Below are positions 10,492 to 20,464 of a stretch of 26,474 bases of DNA, one piece after another. The stretch is taken from the NCBI GenBank assembly GCA_000697055.1, contig JNDT01002024.1, forward strand, positions 1 to 26,474, written 5' to 3'. The notes under the pieces were generated by a model. It saw only the letters and a program-made list of their open reading frames with translations. It was not told where the DNA came from and did not search any database. Position 1 is the first letter of the stretch, and each line of letters starts with the position of its first letter. The DNA is from Saksenaea vasiformis B4078 (Eukaryota > Mucoromycota > Mucoromycetes > Mucorales > Saksenaeaceae). A program made the translations under genes and the position numbers.

Positions 10492-11004
10492 ATGGAGTTT
10501 CTTTGCATTAGAGAGGAATTGAACGCCATGGGACCCACAGAGGAGCATTATACCAAGATCTTCTCCCACCGTCTGCGCACGCTTCTCAGCGTGGAGGAAC
10601 CTTATATTAATGCACAGGTCTTGACCTCGGAATTGGTGTCATTGCAAGAACAAATGGTGACCAAAAAGGACGAAATGGACCGTGCCACCAGCATTGCATC
10701 TATGATTATGTGGGTGCTAGCAGCCGCCTTGATGATTACAACCGTACTCTTGCTGTACTTTATACAGCACGGAGGCGGGCTCTTCTTTTTGCTTGCCCTT
10801 TTCTGTTTCTCTTTCGTTGTCGCGTTTGTCGCTGGTGCCGTGCTTATAAGACACGAATATCTCAATCGGTTAGTAGGGCTGGAGCAGGTGCGAGATTTAG
10901 CATGGAAAGCAGAACAGATCGCGCGAAACGGTGGCATCTATAAGCAAGCAAATAGCTCAAATCAACCCGTGGCGTTACCAAAGACAGGTTACATGAGCTG
11001 CTAA
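10492..11004 (+). CDS. Small membrane protein A of unknown function (paralog of protein B)
   Basis: A single-exon ORF of 170 residues from the ATG at 10492; the open frame continues upstream but has no other ATG. The N-terminal half (1-65) is soluble and charged, with IREEL and a probable short coiled coil around LTSELVSLQEQMVTKKDE. Two adjacent hydrophobic segments follow, roughly 71-92 (SMIMWVLAAALMITTVLLLYFI) and 97-123, probably a membrane hairpin, then an amphipathic stretch (LVGLEQVRDLAWKAEQIA) and a polar tail. No known family is recognised. Its first 51 residues align without gaps to the minus-strand protein at 13456-13917 (16 identities), so the two are probably paralogs flanking tyrosyl-tRNA synthetase. 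An AATAAA lies 15 nt past the stop. Confidence 0.7.
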   Translation: MEFLCIREELNAMGPTEEHYTKIFSHRLRTLLSVEEPYINAQVLTSELVSLQEQMVTKKDEMDRATSIASMIMWVLAAALMITTVLLLYFIQHGGGLFFLLALFCFSFVVAFVAGAVLIRHEYLNRLVGLEQVRDLAWKAEQIARNGGIYKQANSSNQPVALPKTGYMSC

Positions 11005-11674
11005 ATAGGATAAGAATGAATAAAATTTTGTCAAACCGACTTTCGATCTATCGCCCTATCAACTTTTTGACAGCATGAAGCTTGTTCCATCTGAATATGC
11101 CCATCACACTTTAGGAATTCAAACGACTGGTTGTGTAACACGCACGTATGTCCGCGCTTTTTTCGGTACAGCATGATGAGCATTCAGGTGAGAGCAAGTG
11201 TCTAAATGCCTATTCCCACAACTTGAATCACCCAAGGAAGGTTTCTGGGATTAGGCACACTGAAGCGACTGATGGCTATGTAACGCACTCATTTCCTCGG
11301 AGCTTAGGAGCCAATACGTTGGAATAGGACTCTGTACCATCTATTGTTATATGAATTGTGTCCATCATGCATGCGGGTAAATACGGGATAGAGGAGTTTG
11401 TTGGTGTCTGTAAGCAATTCATCCTTAAATTACGTTTTCTCTTGGAATCATCCAGTATTCCGTGTCCGCCATGATCTCAGCACATGAATAGCATAAAGAC
11501 GCGTCTAGAACAAACCGTAAAAAGCCCCAAGTGCTCGTTCCGCCCTCCGTCCCATTCCACTCATCATAGATAACACACCACCAAAATCAATCTCTTAGAA
11601 GGCTAACTGTACAAAACCAAAAATGCATTTGACAAATGAATTAATAAAAAACAACAAAACAATGGTAGACACTT
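11005..11674. other. Convergent intergenic region, no gene seen
   Basis: Lies between the plus-strand membrane-protein gene and the minus-strand tyrosyl-tRNA synthetase gene, so it should hold both 3' UTRs. No ORF or RNA gene recognised. Confidence 0.5.
11019..11024 (+). terminator. Putative poly(A) signal of membrane protein A gene
   Basis: AATAAA 15 nt after the stop codon at 11004, followed by an A/T-rich stretch. Confidence 0.45.
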
Positions 11675-12909
11675 CTAAGCTTCCTTGGGAGTTTCCGCCG
11701 CAGCCTTAGGAGCTTCCTCAGCATTCTTGGGAGCTTCGCCTTCAGGCTTCTTTGCCGACTTCTTCTTTTCCTTCTTCTCCTTCTTTGGCTTGACCTCTGG
11801 TGGGTAGGCCAGCTCGGCAAGTTTCATGACCTCGGGGTTTTCGAATTCCTTACGGACGGGTTCCAACAGCTCATTGATGGCAGCAATGACACCAGCCTTC
11901 AAGTCACCAGGGTGAAGGTTCTTTTCAGCAAAGTCCTTCTCCAATGCTTCGTAGCTGTCATAGACGAGGTTGCCACCGTACTTCTCGGGACGCACAGCAA
12001 CGAACTGGGGCTTGTTACCGTTCAGACTCTTGAGAGGGAAATAGACGGACTTGATAAAGGACAGGATACCGTTGTCGGTGATGTTACCTTCCTCACAGAA
12101 TGCCTTCTTGATCTTCTTCTGTACTGCCTTGGGATCATCCAAAAAGTCGATCTTAGAGTCGGGATCGGATGCGGACATCTTGGAGCCGGTCAAACCGGGC
12201 ACCATGAAGTTCATCAAGTGTGAGCGTTTCTTGTAACCGAGCTGAGGAAGGTACTTTTCGGCCAACACGAAGATCTTGCGCTGATCCACACCACCAAACT
12301 GCGCATCCACACCGAGGTACTGTTCATCCAGGGCTTGCATACCAGGGTACAACAGACCAGACAACAAGGGAGAAGCAACCTGTTTCACCACCTCAGCACC
12401 AGCCTTCTTTGCGTCGTGTTCGGTCACGCAAGCGGCCAACCGGAAGTTGTCCATGGTATATTCTTTGGAAAGCTCAAACTCAGAACCGACGACAAACTTG
12501 AGCTTCTCGATAGAGACACCGATTGAAGTCAACACAGTCTTAATGATCTTTTCATAGTACTTCACACGGTGGTGAACAAGCTCCAGAGGGGCCTTCATGT
12601 TGTCAAGGAAAGCGTGCAAGTCGGCCAACAGAATAGTCACCTGGATTTCCCGAAGCACGGTGTAGTCAGTAAACTCATTCGTTTTTTTCCTGCTCTTTTC
12701 TCTTTTACCTCTACACCGGCAGCCAAGAAATCGGCAATCTTGGTCATGGGGACAAAGTAACCGACATGAGGTCTGCCAGTGGGAGCTGTGCCCCAGTACA
12801 ATTTCAGGTCACGCTCGGCAAGAATCTTCTTGATTTCATCGCCACCAAGAACTTCCTGAAGGTTACGTGTGATAAGCTCGTATTTTTCGTCGACAGTAAG
12901 AGAGGACAT
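11675..12909 (-). CDS. tys1: Cytosolic tyrosyl-tRNA synthetase
   Basis: Charges tRNA-Tyr with tyrosine in the cytosol (class Ic synthetase). Two exons, complement(11675..12640, 12709..12909), give 388 residues; the 68-bp intron joins in phase 0 between GVE and [10 protein letters not shown]. The Rossmann-fold signature [10 protein letters not shown] (43-52) is the eukaryotic form of the HIGH motif, and GSKMSAS (219-225) is the KMSKS-type loop. Other hallmarks are [41 protein letters not shown] and [13 protein letters not shown]. The length matches eukaryotic cytosolic enzymes without an EMAPII-like domain. After residue 350 the sequence becomes a Lys/Glu/Ala-rich tail ([15 protein letters not shown]), possibly aiding tRNA binding. 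Codons are C-biased, as in the ribosomal and carrier genes nearby, suggesting high expression. Confidence 0.97.
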
Positions 12910-13455
12910 GAGGGCTGAGTCAAAACGGGGGGTCGGTGGGAAGGGGAAGAGAAAAAGGAACGGTTGCAAAACTCTGAGTCATTAAACCTTATGTGTCCAA
13001 GCCACAGCCACACCTTTTTTCTGACAGGAACAAATCATCCCCCACCTTTCCCCCGATAACTTCACCTTTAAGTTGGTACGACAGGAAACCCAGACATTCG
13101 CTGATAATATCTCAAGCAAAAAAGAACACTGTGCAGGGAAATTTTTGTCCAATAGAACTCAAGGTGCGCGCAACAACAAAAAGCGCTGCGGATGAAAGTG
13201 CTTGCTGCATGTTGCCAAAAAAAAAAAAAAGAATATGTTGACTCGCCACACATTAGTATGCTCCAACCGACCGAGTAGGTTTTGTTTAAAATTACGTAGA
13301 TAGTATGTGGTCTCAGCGCACACACACACACACACACACTTTTACTCGATCAATGATGTGTCCTACAGTGTCTTCTTTTTTTTTCTTTTCTTGTCGTTGT
13401 TACACGTTGGGCGCAGCCTTAGAGAAGACAATCAATGACTCTCTTTTTCTTTATG
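12910..13455. other. Intergenic: tys1 promoter side, with CA microsatellite
   Basis: Contains the likely promoter and 5' UTR of tyrosyl-tRNA synthetase, an A-run at about 13217-13230, a (CA)10 microsatellite and a T-run near 13375-13383. The right end is the 3' flank of membrane protein B. No gene recognised. Confidence 0.5.
13319..13338. repeat. (CA)10 microsatellite
   Basis: Ten uninterrupted CA dinucleotides. Confidence 0.97.
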
Positions 13456-13917
13456 CTAAAATTCGACTGTTCGATTGGCTCGTCGCCTTTCCGATCGTAA
13501 TGCCAGGTCTAACAAATGGCGCAATCGTTCCATCGCGACTCTTGATTCATTACAGCTACTATGGCCATGGGTGTATGTAATGGAAGGAGGGGTTTTCTTA
13601 CGCATGCACATGAAAAACAACATAGCATGCAGCGGATGTCCCATAACCACAGCGCAGAGTCCAATGACAGCGCAAATGAGATACCATAACGTGGGATCCA
13701 AAGTATACACGCTGGGGATGGGCCCTTGGATGGATTCCTCAAGCGCGGTCTCCACGTTGGCCTTCAGCGATTCCAATTCAGATCGTAAATAGTCGGTATC
13801 GTTAATATGTTGAGGCAGGTGAATGAGATCCACCAGCTGGTTGATGAAGATTCTTGTACGCTCATCATGATGTGGGTTCGGTTGTGGGATTAATTCTCGG
13901 ATCCATGCAATATCCAT
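13456..13917 (-). CDS. Small membrane protein B of unknown function (paralog of protein A)
   Basis: An ORF of 153 residues from the ATG at 13917. A good 3' splice site (pyrimidines then CTTAG) ends one base before the ATG, so a leader intron is likely. The N-terminal 75 residues are polar, with IREL near the start and LRSELESLKANVETALEES as a probable coiled coil. A hydrophobic stretch of about 30 residues (TLWYLICAVIGLCAVVMG continuing into LHAMLFFMCM) follows, then a basic, Ser-rich linker and a C-terminal charged helix (VAMERLRHLLDLALRSERRR). The layout mirrors protein A, including the ME/LE-R helix after the membrane segment. The first 51 residues align ungapped to protein A with 16 identities. 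A GTAAG just after the membrane part might be a splice donor, but no acceptor keeps the conserved C-terminal frame, so I keep one exon. Confidence 0.6.
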   Translation of the reverse strand: MDIAWIRELIPQPNPHHDERTRIFINQLVDLIHLPQHINDTDYLRSELESLKANVETALEESIQGPIPSVYTLDPTLWYLICAVIGLCAVVMGHPLHAMLFFMCMRKKTPPSITYTHGHSSCNESRVAMERLRHLLDLALRSERRRANRTVEF

Positions 13918-14805
13918 GCTAAGGTAGAAAATAAAGAGTATGTATGTAGCGTTTGTTAGAGAGAACACGTTTTGTAGTGTCGTTTGTCTGCTGAGCATGT
14001 GTGCCGTTGCACAGTGACGATGCCGGAGCTTCCTTTCACCCATACAAAGCATCTTTTTCCTAGTACATGCTACGTTGATCATGCTTCATACAGCAGACAA
14101 GACAATGGCTGTGCTAGTAGTTGCCCAAAATAGGGCGTCACCATAGCACAATTGAGCCAAATATAAGAAAAAATGGTAGCGTGCGCGCGCTTGTCAGTGG
14201 CATCTAGTCCGCTTGCTATCTGTCAAAAGCTAACAATTGAAGAGTAAGATAAGAAGCAGCCGGATGCAACGACACACATACTTTTATTTTAACGCAGGCA
14301 AAGGAAAGAGGGCTTGTCACAGCCGAGAATTACTTGTCTTTTGGCATGAAAAATTCATGGATGCTTTTTGACGTCTGGAATGAACCTTAAATGGCGCTCA
14401 ACATCAACACAAGTGAGACATTTTATTGATTTTTACATGAGAATCATTCGATCTAATCTTTGCTACGAGAGAAAAGGTGACTGAGAGAGGGAAGGATCAT
14501 TTGACGGAGGTGAGTACCACGTGCTCCTCTGTCGCTTCTGGTAAGTGTGCGGCTGAATGGTGTCTGCAGGTCGTGAATGACGAGTACCCAACGGGTTGCG
14601 TTTGTCAACGGATAGTTCCATCTGCTGCTTGATTATACCGCAGTTGCAAGATTGTCGTGTCTGAGATATAATCTATCGCGGTGTCAATATAATAGACATG
14701 ATCTCCGATCATATAAATACAGCCATAACTAGTAATTAGTTCCTGGTCTACTTTTCTACCGAAATAAACGACACTCTTCAGTCTCACTGTACTTATCAGT
14801 TCCAG
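13918..14805. other. Intergenic stretch without a supported gene
   Basis: Includes the upstream region of membrane protein B and an alternating GCGCGCGC word near 14182-14189. A 60-codon minus-strand frame at 14605-14787 lies downstream of the decayed gene at 14806-16212 and could be part of the same relic, but nothing identifies it. Confidence 0.4.
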
Positions 14806-16212
14806 TCACGACACAACAAAGATGGATTTTAGTGTGTCACCAAACTGCGCAATAGAAGCGGCAGTTCTTGGGAAAACGAGTTTGGCGTGAGGCAGGGCGA
14901 CATATATTTCTTGGTCCAGATGTATTGATGACAATTGGCCTTGGAATCCGTCCAGTCGAATGACAAATGCCTTCATGGCATTGGCAGCACGCTCCCCCAT
15001 CACTGTTTGCAATAATCGGTCTAGCACGTCCTTCCTCCCGGACCAGCTTCGCATGATCTTGCAAGATCTTATTGTCATTACAGCCGGGTTTTGCGGATTC
15101 CACCGCTGCAAGGTCGATTAGCTTGCATGAGTGACGGCAATGCATACTCGTTTAAATCATACTTGACCTTGAACTGTTTATGCATCTTGTCCCATTCTTC
15201 ATTACCGAATAAAGATGGTTGTCCCTCAGGGCTACCATTCACAAAGTCCAGAATGCAGGACAGATTGGATGACATAACTGATCTTTCAATTGGTGACAGT
15301 TGTTCTCCTCTCGCGTATTTCTCGTGCATCTTACTGCCGGACGCCTTCAAAATGGCACCGATTGTATTCGCGGGTGCGGTATTGGCAGGGTCAGCTTCAG
15401 CACGCGTGGCAGGAACAGCTGAAACAAGAGCCGGCGGAGAATGGGCAAGCGTGGCAAGAATTGGTGGAGAATGGATAAGCGAGGCTGAAGCAGAAGCAGG
15501 AGACGCTGATTGACGATGTTCGCTATCGTCAGGCGCAGGTGAAGCGGCAGCAATGGAAAGTAGGGCTGGTGGAGAATGGGCAAGCATGGCGCTTAAGTGT
15601 TTGTCAACAAGATTGCATCCAATGAGTTCGGCTTTCAATGAGCTAGTGGCCTTGACATTCTCAATCTTGGCACGAAGGGGTACCATCCATGGAAACACGA
15701 GCAAATTTTTCGTCAAACATGGTCTTGAAAGACTTCTTGTGGATGTATGATTTCAGACGTTTGCAGTGTAGCTGCATGGACACGTTATACGAATTCCTGT
15801 GGATGGCATTGAGTGCCTTAAAGATCAAGCCGCGCGCCTTGGAGGCAACAGTGATGCCTGGTCCACATTTGTTGATTCGTGCACAGAGTACATCCAAATC
15901 GACCCACTTTGACACAGGCACATCAGAGAAAATTAAGGTTGCATTCCATATGCTAGCTGTGCTTCATTCAACGTAAAATCGTGAGCTAAACCATGCGGCT
16001 GTGGTGCAATCATATCAACAATAAAACGATGGTAAAGAAAGAACCAAGCGCTGTAAAGTCTGGCATGTCCGTATTTCAGAGTCCAGCTATTCGCATCAGG
16101 CATGTCATCAAAATTGAGCTTTACTGACGTAATTTAAGTTATATTGCATGAATTTGTTCATGCTTTTGACAGCGAAGACATTGAACTCCTCTCGTCGGTT
16201 AGTGCGATGCAC
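14806..16212 (-). pseudogene. Decayed multi-frame gene of unknown family, probably mobile-element derived
   Basis: Five consecutive minus-strand pieces in different frames read like one protein. They are: about 16124-16212 (VHRTNRREEFNVFAVKSMNK), about 15936-16124 (SWTLKYGHARLYSAWFFLYH), 15661-15940 (VDLDVLCARINKCGPGITVA), 15078-15716 (including a Ser/Pro/Ala-rich low-complexity insert, then LSPIERSVMSSNLSCILDFV), and 14806-15111 (SWSGRKDVLDRLLQTVMGER). Neighbouring pieces overlap or abut. The join between the third and fourth could only be an 18-bp intron, too short to be real, so frameshift decay is more likely. A further frame change lies near 15078-15111. I recognise no domain. Dispersed multicopy ORFs of this kind are typical of transposon-encoded proteins, which is inference. 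Confidence 0.5.
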
Positions 16213-18180
16213 CTTACTCTTTGCGTCACTGCCACGCTGTGTTGAAGCCTCGTGATCGTGTGGAGACGTTCTTCATCTATCTGCTTTACCATAGAGCACA
16301 TCAACGTATTGGTTTAGACGATGGTGCCACAATTTTTAATATACAATTTTTTTTTTGTGTATCCCATTTCGAACGATGGTCTATTTTGAATACGAAGTTG
16401 ATTTCGTTTAGCAACCTCCCATCGTACATTGTTTTGTTGCAGTGTGCAATACGGAATATTCCTGTATTGAACAGTGTCAACTATAGGAACGTTCCATATT
16501 ACGTTACTATTCATTACACACTATTTGACATATTCTAGTTATAAGCTCTGAAGAGATAGAGATCATCATCGATAATGCAGTTATCATCCAATGCAATTAA
16601 CGTCGAGAACCAACCCGACAATAATTATTGTTGGTGCAAAATCTCTTTTTTATCGTTCCTTTTCATCATGCTTCTTTATAACGAGTACGTGCATATCGCA
16701 TCGATGTATGACTTAACGATCCTCCGCTACCATAGAACCTCTGTTTACTCCCAGTGCTCACCATTAAACATGTACAAAGCCCATTCCTCTTTGAATGAGC
16801 ACATAAGAGGTCATCATGACCGTTTCTTACCTTATGCAAGAAAAGATCGACTCGTATGTCCACTTCGGAACAACATAGAGATAATTCGCGTATCTACTAT
16901 GCTCGCAATAAGAAACACATCCGTGCTTAGCGTATTGTACGTGCCCTGCAGAAAAAAGCAGAGGAATTCGCTGTAACGATACGTCAGAACTGGAACAGCG
17001 TTAGAGGAACCTCGGAAGAGATCGAATAGCTTTTGGAAAATGGTCTGCTCAGATGAAGCACAGCGTCTAGGAGTATAAGAGCTGGCATGATGCGGGCTAT
17101 GCTGAGACTGTACTGGACGGAGCAGGATTTACGTAAATCGGTCCGCTTGCTATCTGACGCGTGTGCTTTCAACAATTCGTGCAACGACCTATAGGAGATA
17201 AAAAAAACCATTAAAAAGAAAGATAGAACTTGCACTAAAGCTTTCAAGGGTGAATTCGGGCGGGTGCACCCGTGACAAGCAAAATAACTAGGAACGGGTT
17301 GTCACATGAAAAAAAAAAGAGAAGCAAGGTTTGGTTAGGATGAGCTTATCAATAATGATCAGGGCATAGCCAATAATGAAGATAAGAGAGGCCCAAGGTT
17401 TCGTCAACTGAAATGAAGCGGATACTCCCAAGTTCTACGCTTAGTCGGCAACCGGGTATACGGGAGCATCCGTCCTATTGTTTCCATTTCACTCTCTTTC
17501 TTGATAGATAGACAGTATTTGGCCTTTGTTTTCCAATGGATGGGATGATCCACATGGGTATTTCCATGGTGATATACGTAGGGAGGGAGGGATATTGTTA
17601 AGTCGAACGTCAATATAATTGTAGAAGTGTACAGAGAAGCTAAGAAAGAGAGAAAACTGTGTTCCTCGATCATGGGCAGCGCACGGAATAAGGTTAGGTG
17701 GCGATCGGGGAACGAAAAAGTGATGTGTAGGCCCATCGATGTTGAGGTCACCGAGTCAGAATTACATCAAAAAAAAATGTGTGTGTACTTCCCTCGGACT
17801 TGGGCTACCCCACTTCAAGTTAAGTTAATGAAAAGTATGAAAGGATCGTCAATTCATGTGATTTTTTCTTTACTTCTTTTGTTTGTTACACTGACAGAGA
17901 GCGTTCAATGGTCTTTTGCTTAGGTTATCCTAGAGTAAGGGAAGAGGGCTCTTTCACTTTGGGTTCTTCGAGGAAAATGGGTCTCCGCCCACCCCTGTCA
18001 ATCCCAGATAAAAAATTTTTCTTACTCTTCCGGGAAGCACCGTTTTCTAGGATGTCTCTCGGCCAATAGGTTGTAACGAAAAAAAAAAAAAGTTTTTTCC
18101 ACTATATCAATTCCGTTGGTTGGGCGTTATCTCTCTCTTTTTTTTTTCTTCTTTGACCCTCCTCTTTAAAAAACAAAAAA
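16213..18180. other. Long stretch without a supported gene; phosphate-carrier promoter at the right end
   Basis: Short ORFs occur on both strands (for example 16575-16976 and 17627-17923 on plus), but none shows a domain, codon bias or credible splice partners. A plus-strand stretch near 16945-17190 reads KKAEEFAVTIRQNWNSVRG and LYWTEQDLRKSVRLLSDAC with stops between, suggesting a decayed coding sequence. The last 200 bases are pyrimidine-rich and form the presumed promoter and 5' UTR of the phosphate carrier. Confidence 0.4.
16447..16469. repeat. Near-perfect 23-bp palindrome
   Basis: CAATAC and GTATTG arms flank the self-complementary core GAATATTC. Another palindrome, GGAACGTTCC, follows about 20 bp later. 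No adjacent gene claims these sites; they could be remnants of a short inverted-repeat element. Confidence 0.5.
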
Positions 18181-19395
18181 ATGTTCCCTTCGCAAGAAAC
18201 CCTGAAGAAGAACTTCTTTGTTCCCTCCCCTGCCGCTGACACCGCCGCCGCTCCTACCGGTGCTAACTTGTATGCCCGTTTCGCCTTCGCTGGTGCCATG
18301 TGCTGTGCTATCACCCACGGTGCCATGACTCCCGTCGATGTCGTTAAGACCAGAATCCAGTTGGAACCCGAGGTTTACAACAAGGTAAACTAAACAAAAA
18401 AGAAGACAGAAGTTTTTGGGTTGGTTACTGATATCCATTTTTTTTAAACGTTTTAGGGTATGATCAGCGGTTTCCGTCAGGTTGTCCAGGCTGAGGGTGC
18501 TGGTGCTTTGTTGACCGGTTTCGGTCCCACTGCTGCTGGTTATGCTCTTCAGGGTGCCTTCAAGTTCGGTGGTTACGAATTCTGGAAGAAGACCGCCATT
18601 GATGTCATTGGTCTCGATAACGCCAAGGAATACCGTACCGCTATCTACCTTGGTTCTTCTGCCATTGCTGAATTCTTTGCCGATGTTGCTCTTTGCCCCT
18701 TGGAAGCTACCCGTATCCGTCTCGTTTCCCAGCCTGACTTTGCCAACGGTCTCCTCGGTGGTTTCAGCAGACTTTTGAAGGAGGAGGGTGTCCTCAAGGG
18801 CTTCTACTCTGGCTTCGTTCCCATCTTGTTCAAGCAAGTTCCCTACACCATGGCCAAGTTCGTCGTCTACGAACTTGCTGCGTAAGTACTAGTAGTAGTA
18901 AAAGAGGGAAAGAAGAGAAGGATATAAGAGAAGAACAAGAAGAAAAGCTAAATAGTAATTCTTTCCTTTGTATAGTGAGAAGATCTACGCTAGCCTTAGC
19001 ACCCCCAAGGACCAGTTGGCTCCTAGCACCGTTACCTCTGTCAACTTGGGTGCTGGTATCATTGCTGGTACTGCTGCTGCTATCATCTCCCAGCCTGCCG
19101 ATACCTTGTTGTCCAAGATCAACAAGCAGAAGGGTGCTGAGGGTCAGTCCGTCACCTCCCGCCTTGTCTCCATGGCTGGTCAGCTTGGTGCCCGTGGTCT
19201 TTTCTTGGGTCTTGGCCCTCGTATTGTCATGGTTGCCACCCTTACTGCCGGTCAATTGTAAGTTTTTTTTGGTTTAATTTTTTTTTGTTTTGTTGACACG
19301 TGGAAATACTGATTCGGGTTTTCTTTTTTAGCGCCATCTACGGTGACATCAAGCGCGTGTTGGGCGCCACTGGCGGTGTTGAAATTGCCAAATAA
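18181..19395 (+). CDS. mir1: Mitochondrial phosphate carrier (SLC25 family)
   Basis: Imports inorganic phosphate with protons across the inner mitochondrial membrane for ATP synthesis. Four exons, join(18181..18384, 18457..18881, 18976..19257, 19332..19395), give 975 nt and 324 residues; introns of 72, 94 and 74 bp are GT-AG with matching phases. The three carrier repeats carry PVDVVKTR (51-58), PLEATRIR and PADTLLSK, the Px[DE]xx[KR] signatures of odd-numbered helices. Phosphate-carrier hallmarks include [20 protein letters not shown] and [16 protein letters not shown], which separate it from ADP/ATP and other carriers. No long cleavable presequence is seen; the N-terminus is short ([13 protein letters not shown]). 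Codons are strongly biased (GGT, GCC, AAG, ACC), implying high expression. The start follows an A-rich leader after a long pyrimidine tract. Confidence 0.97.
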
Positions 19396-20362
19396 GTGCA
19401 TCCTATAGAAACCTCAAAAAGACCTTTTTTTCCCTCTCGCATCTCCACAGCATAGGACAACAACCTAAAGCAAAAAAAAAAAAGAAAAGAAATCACATCC
19501 ATGATTGTACTAAAGGAAAAAAATATATATATAAAGAATGACGTTATAGACGGTTTTCTTTTTTACAGAAAAAAAACAGAAGTATTATGTGTAGGCTGAA
19601 CGGAGTGGGAAACGGTGGAAAACGGGAGAAAAGGGTCATGGACGATGCTCACCATGCCAGCCATGTCTCACTACATTACCTTTCTATACCTTTCTGGAAT
19701 GCAATGAAGTAAACCCATACAATGGATAGGACTGTAAGAAAGAGAAAGTTTAAGTCATTAAAAGATGGTCTTTAGTTGTGATGCGTCTTTTTTTTTTCTT
19801 CTTGTCGTACGTGTATATATATATATATCACTTGCAAGTTGTGCATGATGCAGTAAACTAATGCATCAAGTTACAAGAGACCGGAGTAGAAAAGGATCGA
19901 TGAATGGAACGAATCAGAGGAAAGTCGTTTAAAAACATCAGCAGATCCCATTTCTAACAGGAAGGACCAATTCACTTCTATTGTTCTTCTTCACAAGCAG
20001 TCCTTTAAAAAGGGACAGAGTGAGTGTCAAATGGAATATTCCCATCATCTAAATCCCTGCATTTGCACGTATCCCCTTCATTCCATTCATGAAACACAGG
20101 TTTGTTCTTATTATAAAGAAGATGTACAAAGTGATCATGCCGACGATGAACCGAAACGTTACACATACATGCAGGTGAGCAAAGGGAAAGATGGCATGAC
20201 TCGTTCGAAAAGGGAAATAGTGTGTAAAACCAGAAATTTTACCTGGGATTCCCCGTTACTTGATCAAAAATTGAAGATGTTAATGTTCCGTAGTTGATTT
20301 TCAAATTGACCCGAACGAAGAAAGAAAGAAAGAAAAAGTGATTGAAGGATGATGATGCAAGG

Positions 20363-20388
20363 AAAAAAAAAAAAAAAAAAAAAAAAAA
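20363..20388 (+). repeat. Poly(A) run of 26
   Basis: Twenty-six uninterrupted A, about 75 bp upstream of the EF-hand gene's start codon and followed by a TATA-like word and a CTT-rich tract. Such poly(dA:dT) runs tend to exclude nucleosomes in fungal promoters (general knowledge). Confidence 0.9.
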
Positions 20389-20405
20389 GCGAGGTGCATT
20401 TTCAA

Positions 20406-20413
20406 TATATAAA
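20406..20413 (+). promoter_or_regulatory. TATA-like box of the EF-hand gene
   Basis: TATATAAA lies 52 bases before the ATG at 20465, between a poly(A) run and a pyrimidine-rich tract. The arrangement fits a core promoter; the transcription start is not visible. Confidence 0.45.
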
Positions 20414-20464
20414 TTGAATTTTTTTTTCTTCTTCTTTTCTTCTTCTTCTTCTTCTTTACCTACA

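Larger units (their letters stand above)
19396..20464. other. Intergenic between mir1 and the EF-hand gene
   Basis: Holds the 3' UTR of the phosphate carrier (A-runs near 19471-19482), two TA-runs (about 19523-19533 and 19813-19828), a 26-base A-run at 20363-20388 and a CTT-rich tract at 20420-20457 ahead of the EF-hand gene. An 88-codon plus-strand frame at 20031-20297 shows nothing convincing. Confidence 0.5.

Noticed and set aside
10602..10937. Minus-strand ORF inside the membrane protein A gene
   Set aside because: Antisense shadow; its cysteine/serine-rich composition is unlike the paralog-supported plus-strand protein.
11912..12526. Plus-strand ORFs within tyrosyl-tRNA synthetase
   Set aside because: Shadows of a certain minus-strand gene.
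10492..13917. Reading the tys1 neighbourhood as a functional gene cluster or operon
   Set aside because: Genes are on different strands with separate 3' regions; proximity alone in a fungal genome does not support joint function.
16575..16976. Plus-strand ORF of 133 codons
   Set aside because: No domain, no codon bias, no splice partners; Cys/His spacing does not match a zinc finger on inspection.
17627..17923. Plus-strand ORF of 98 codons with a hydrophobic C-terminus
   Set aside because: The hydrophobic part comes from a T-rich tract upstream of the phosphate carrier; no other support.
18166..19255. Long minus-strand ORFs across the phosphate carrier (18166-18837 and 18830-19255)
   Set aside because: They arise from the strongly biased codons of the carrier gene on the plus strand and show no family features.
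20031..20297. Plus-strand ORF of 88 codons between mir1 and the EF-hand gene
   Set aside because: Begins with ATG but has no recognisable features and sits in an A/T-rich promoter region.
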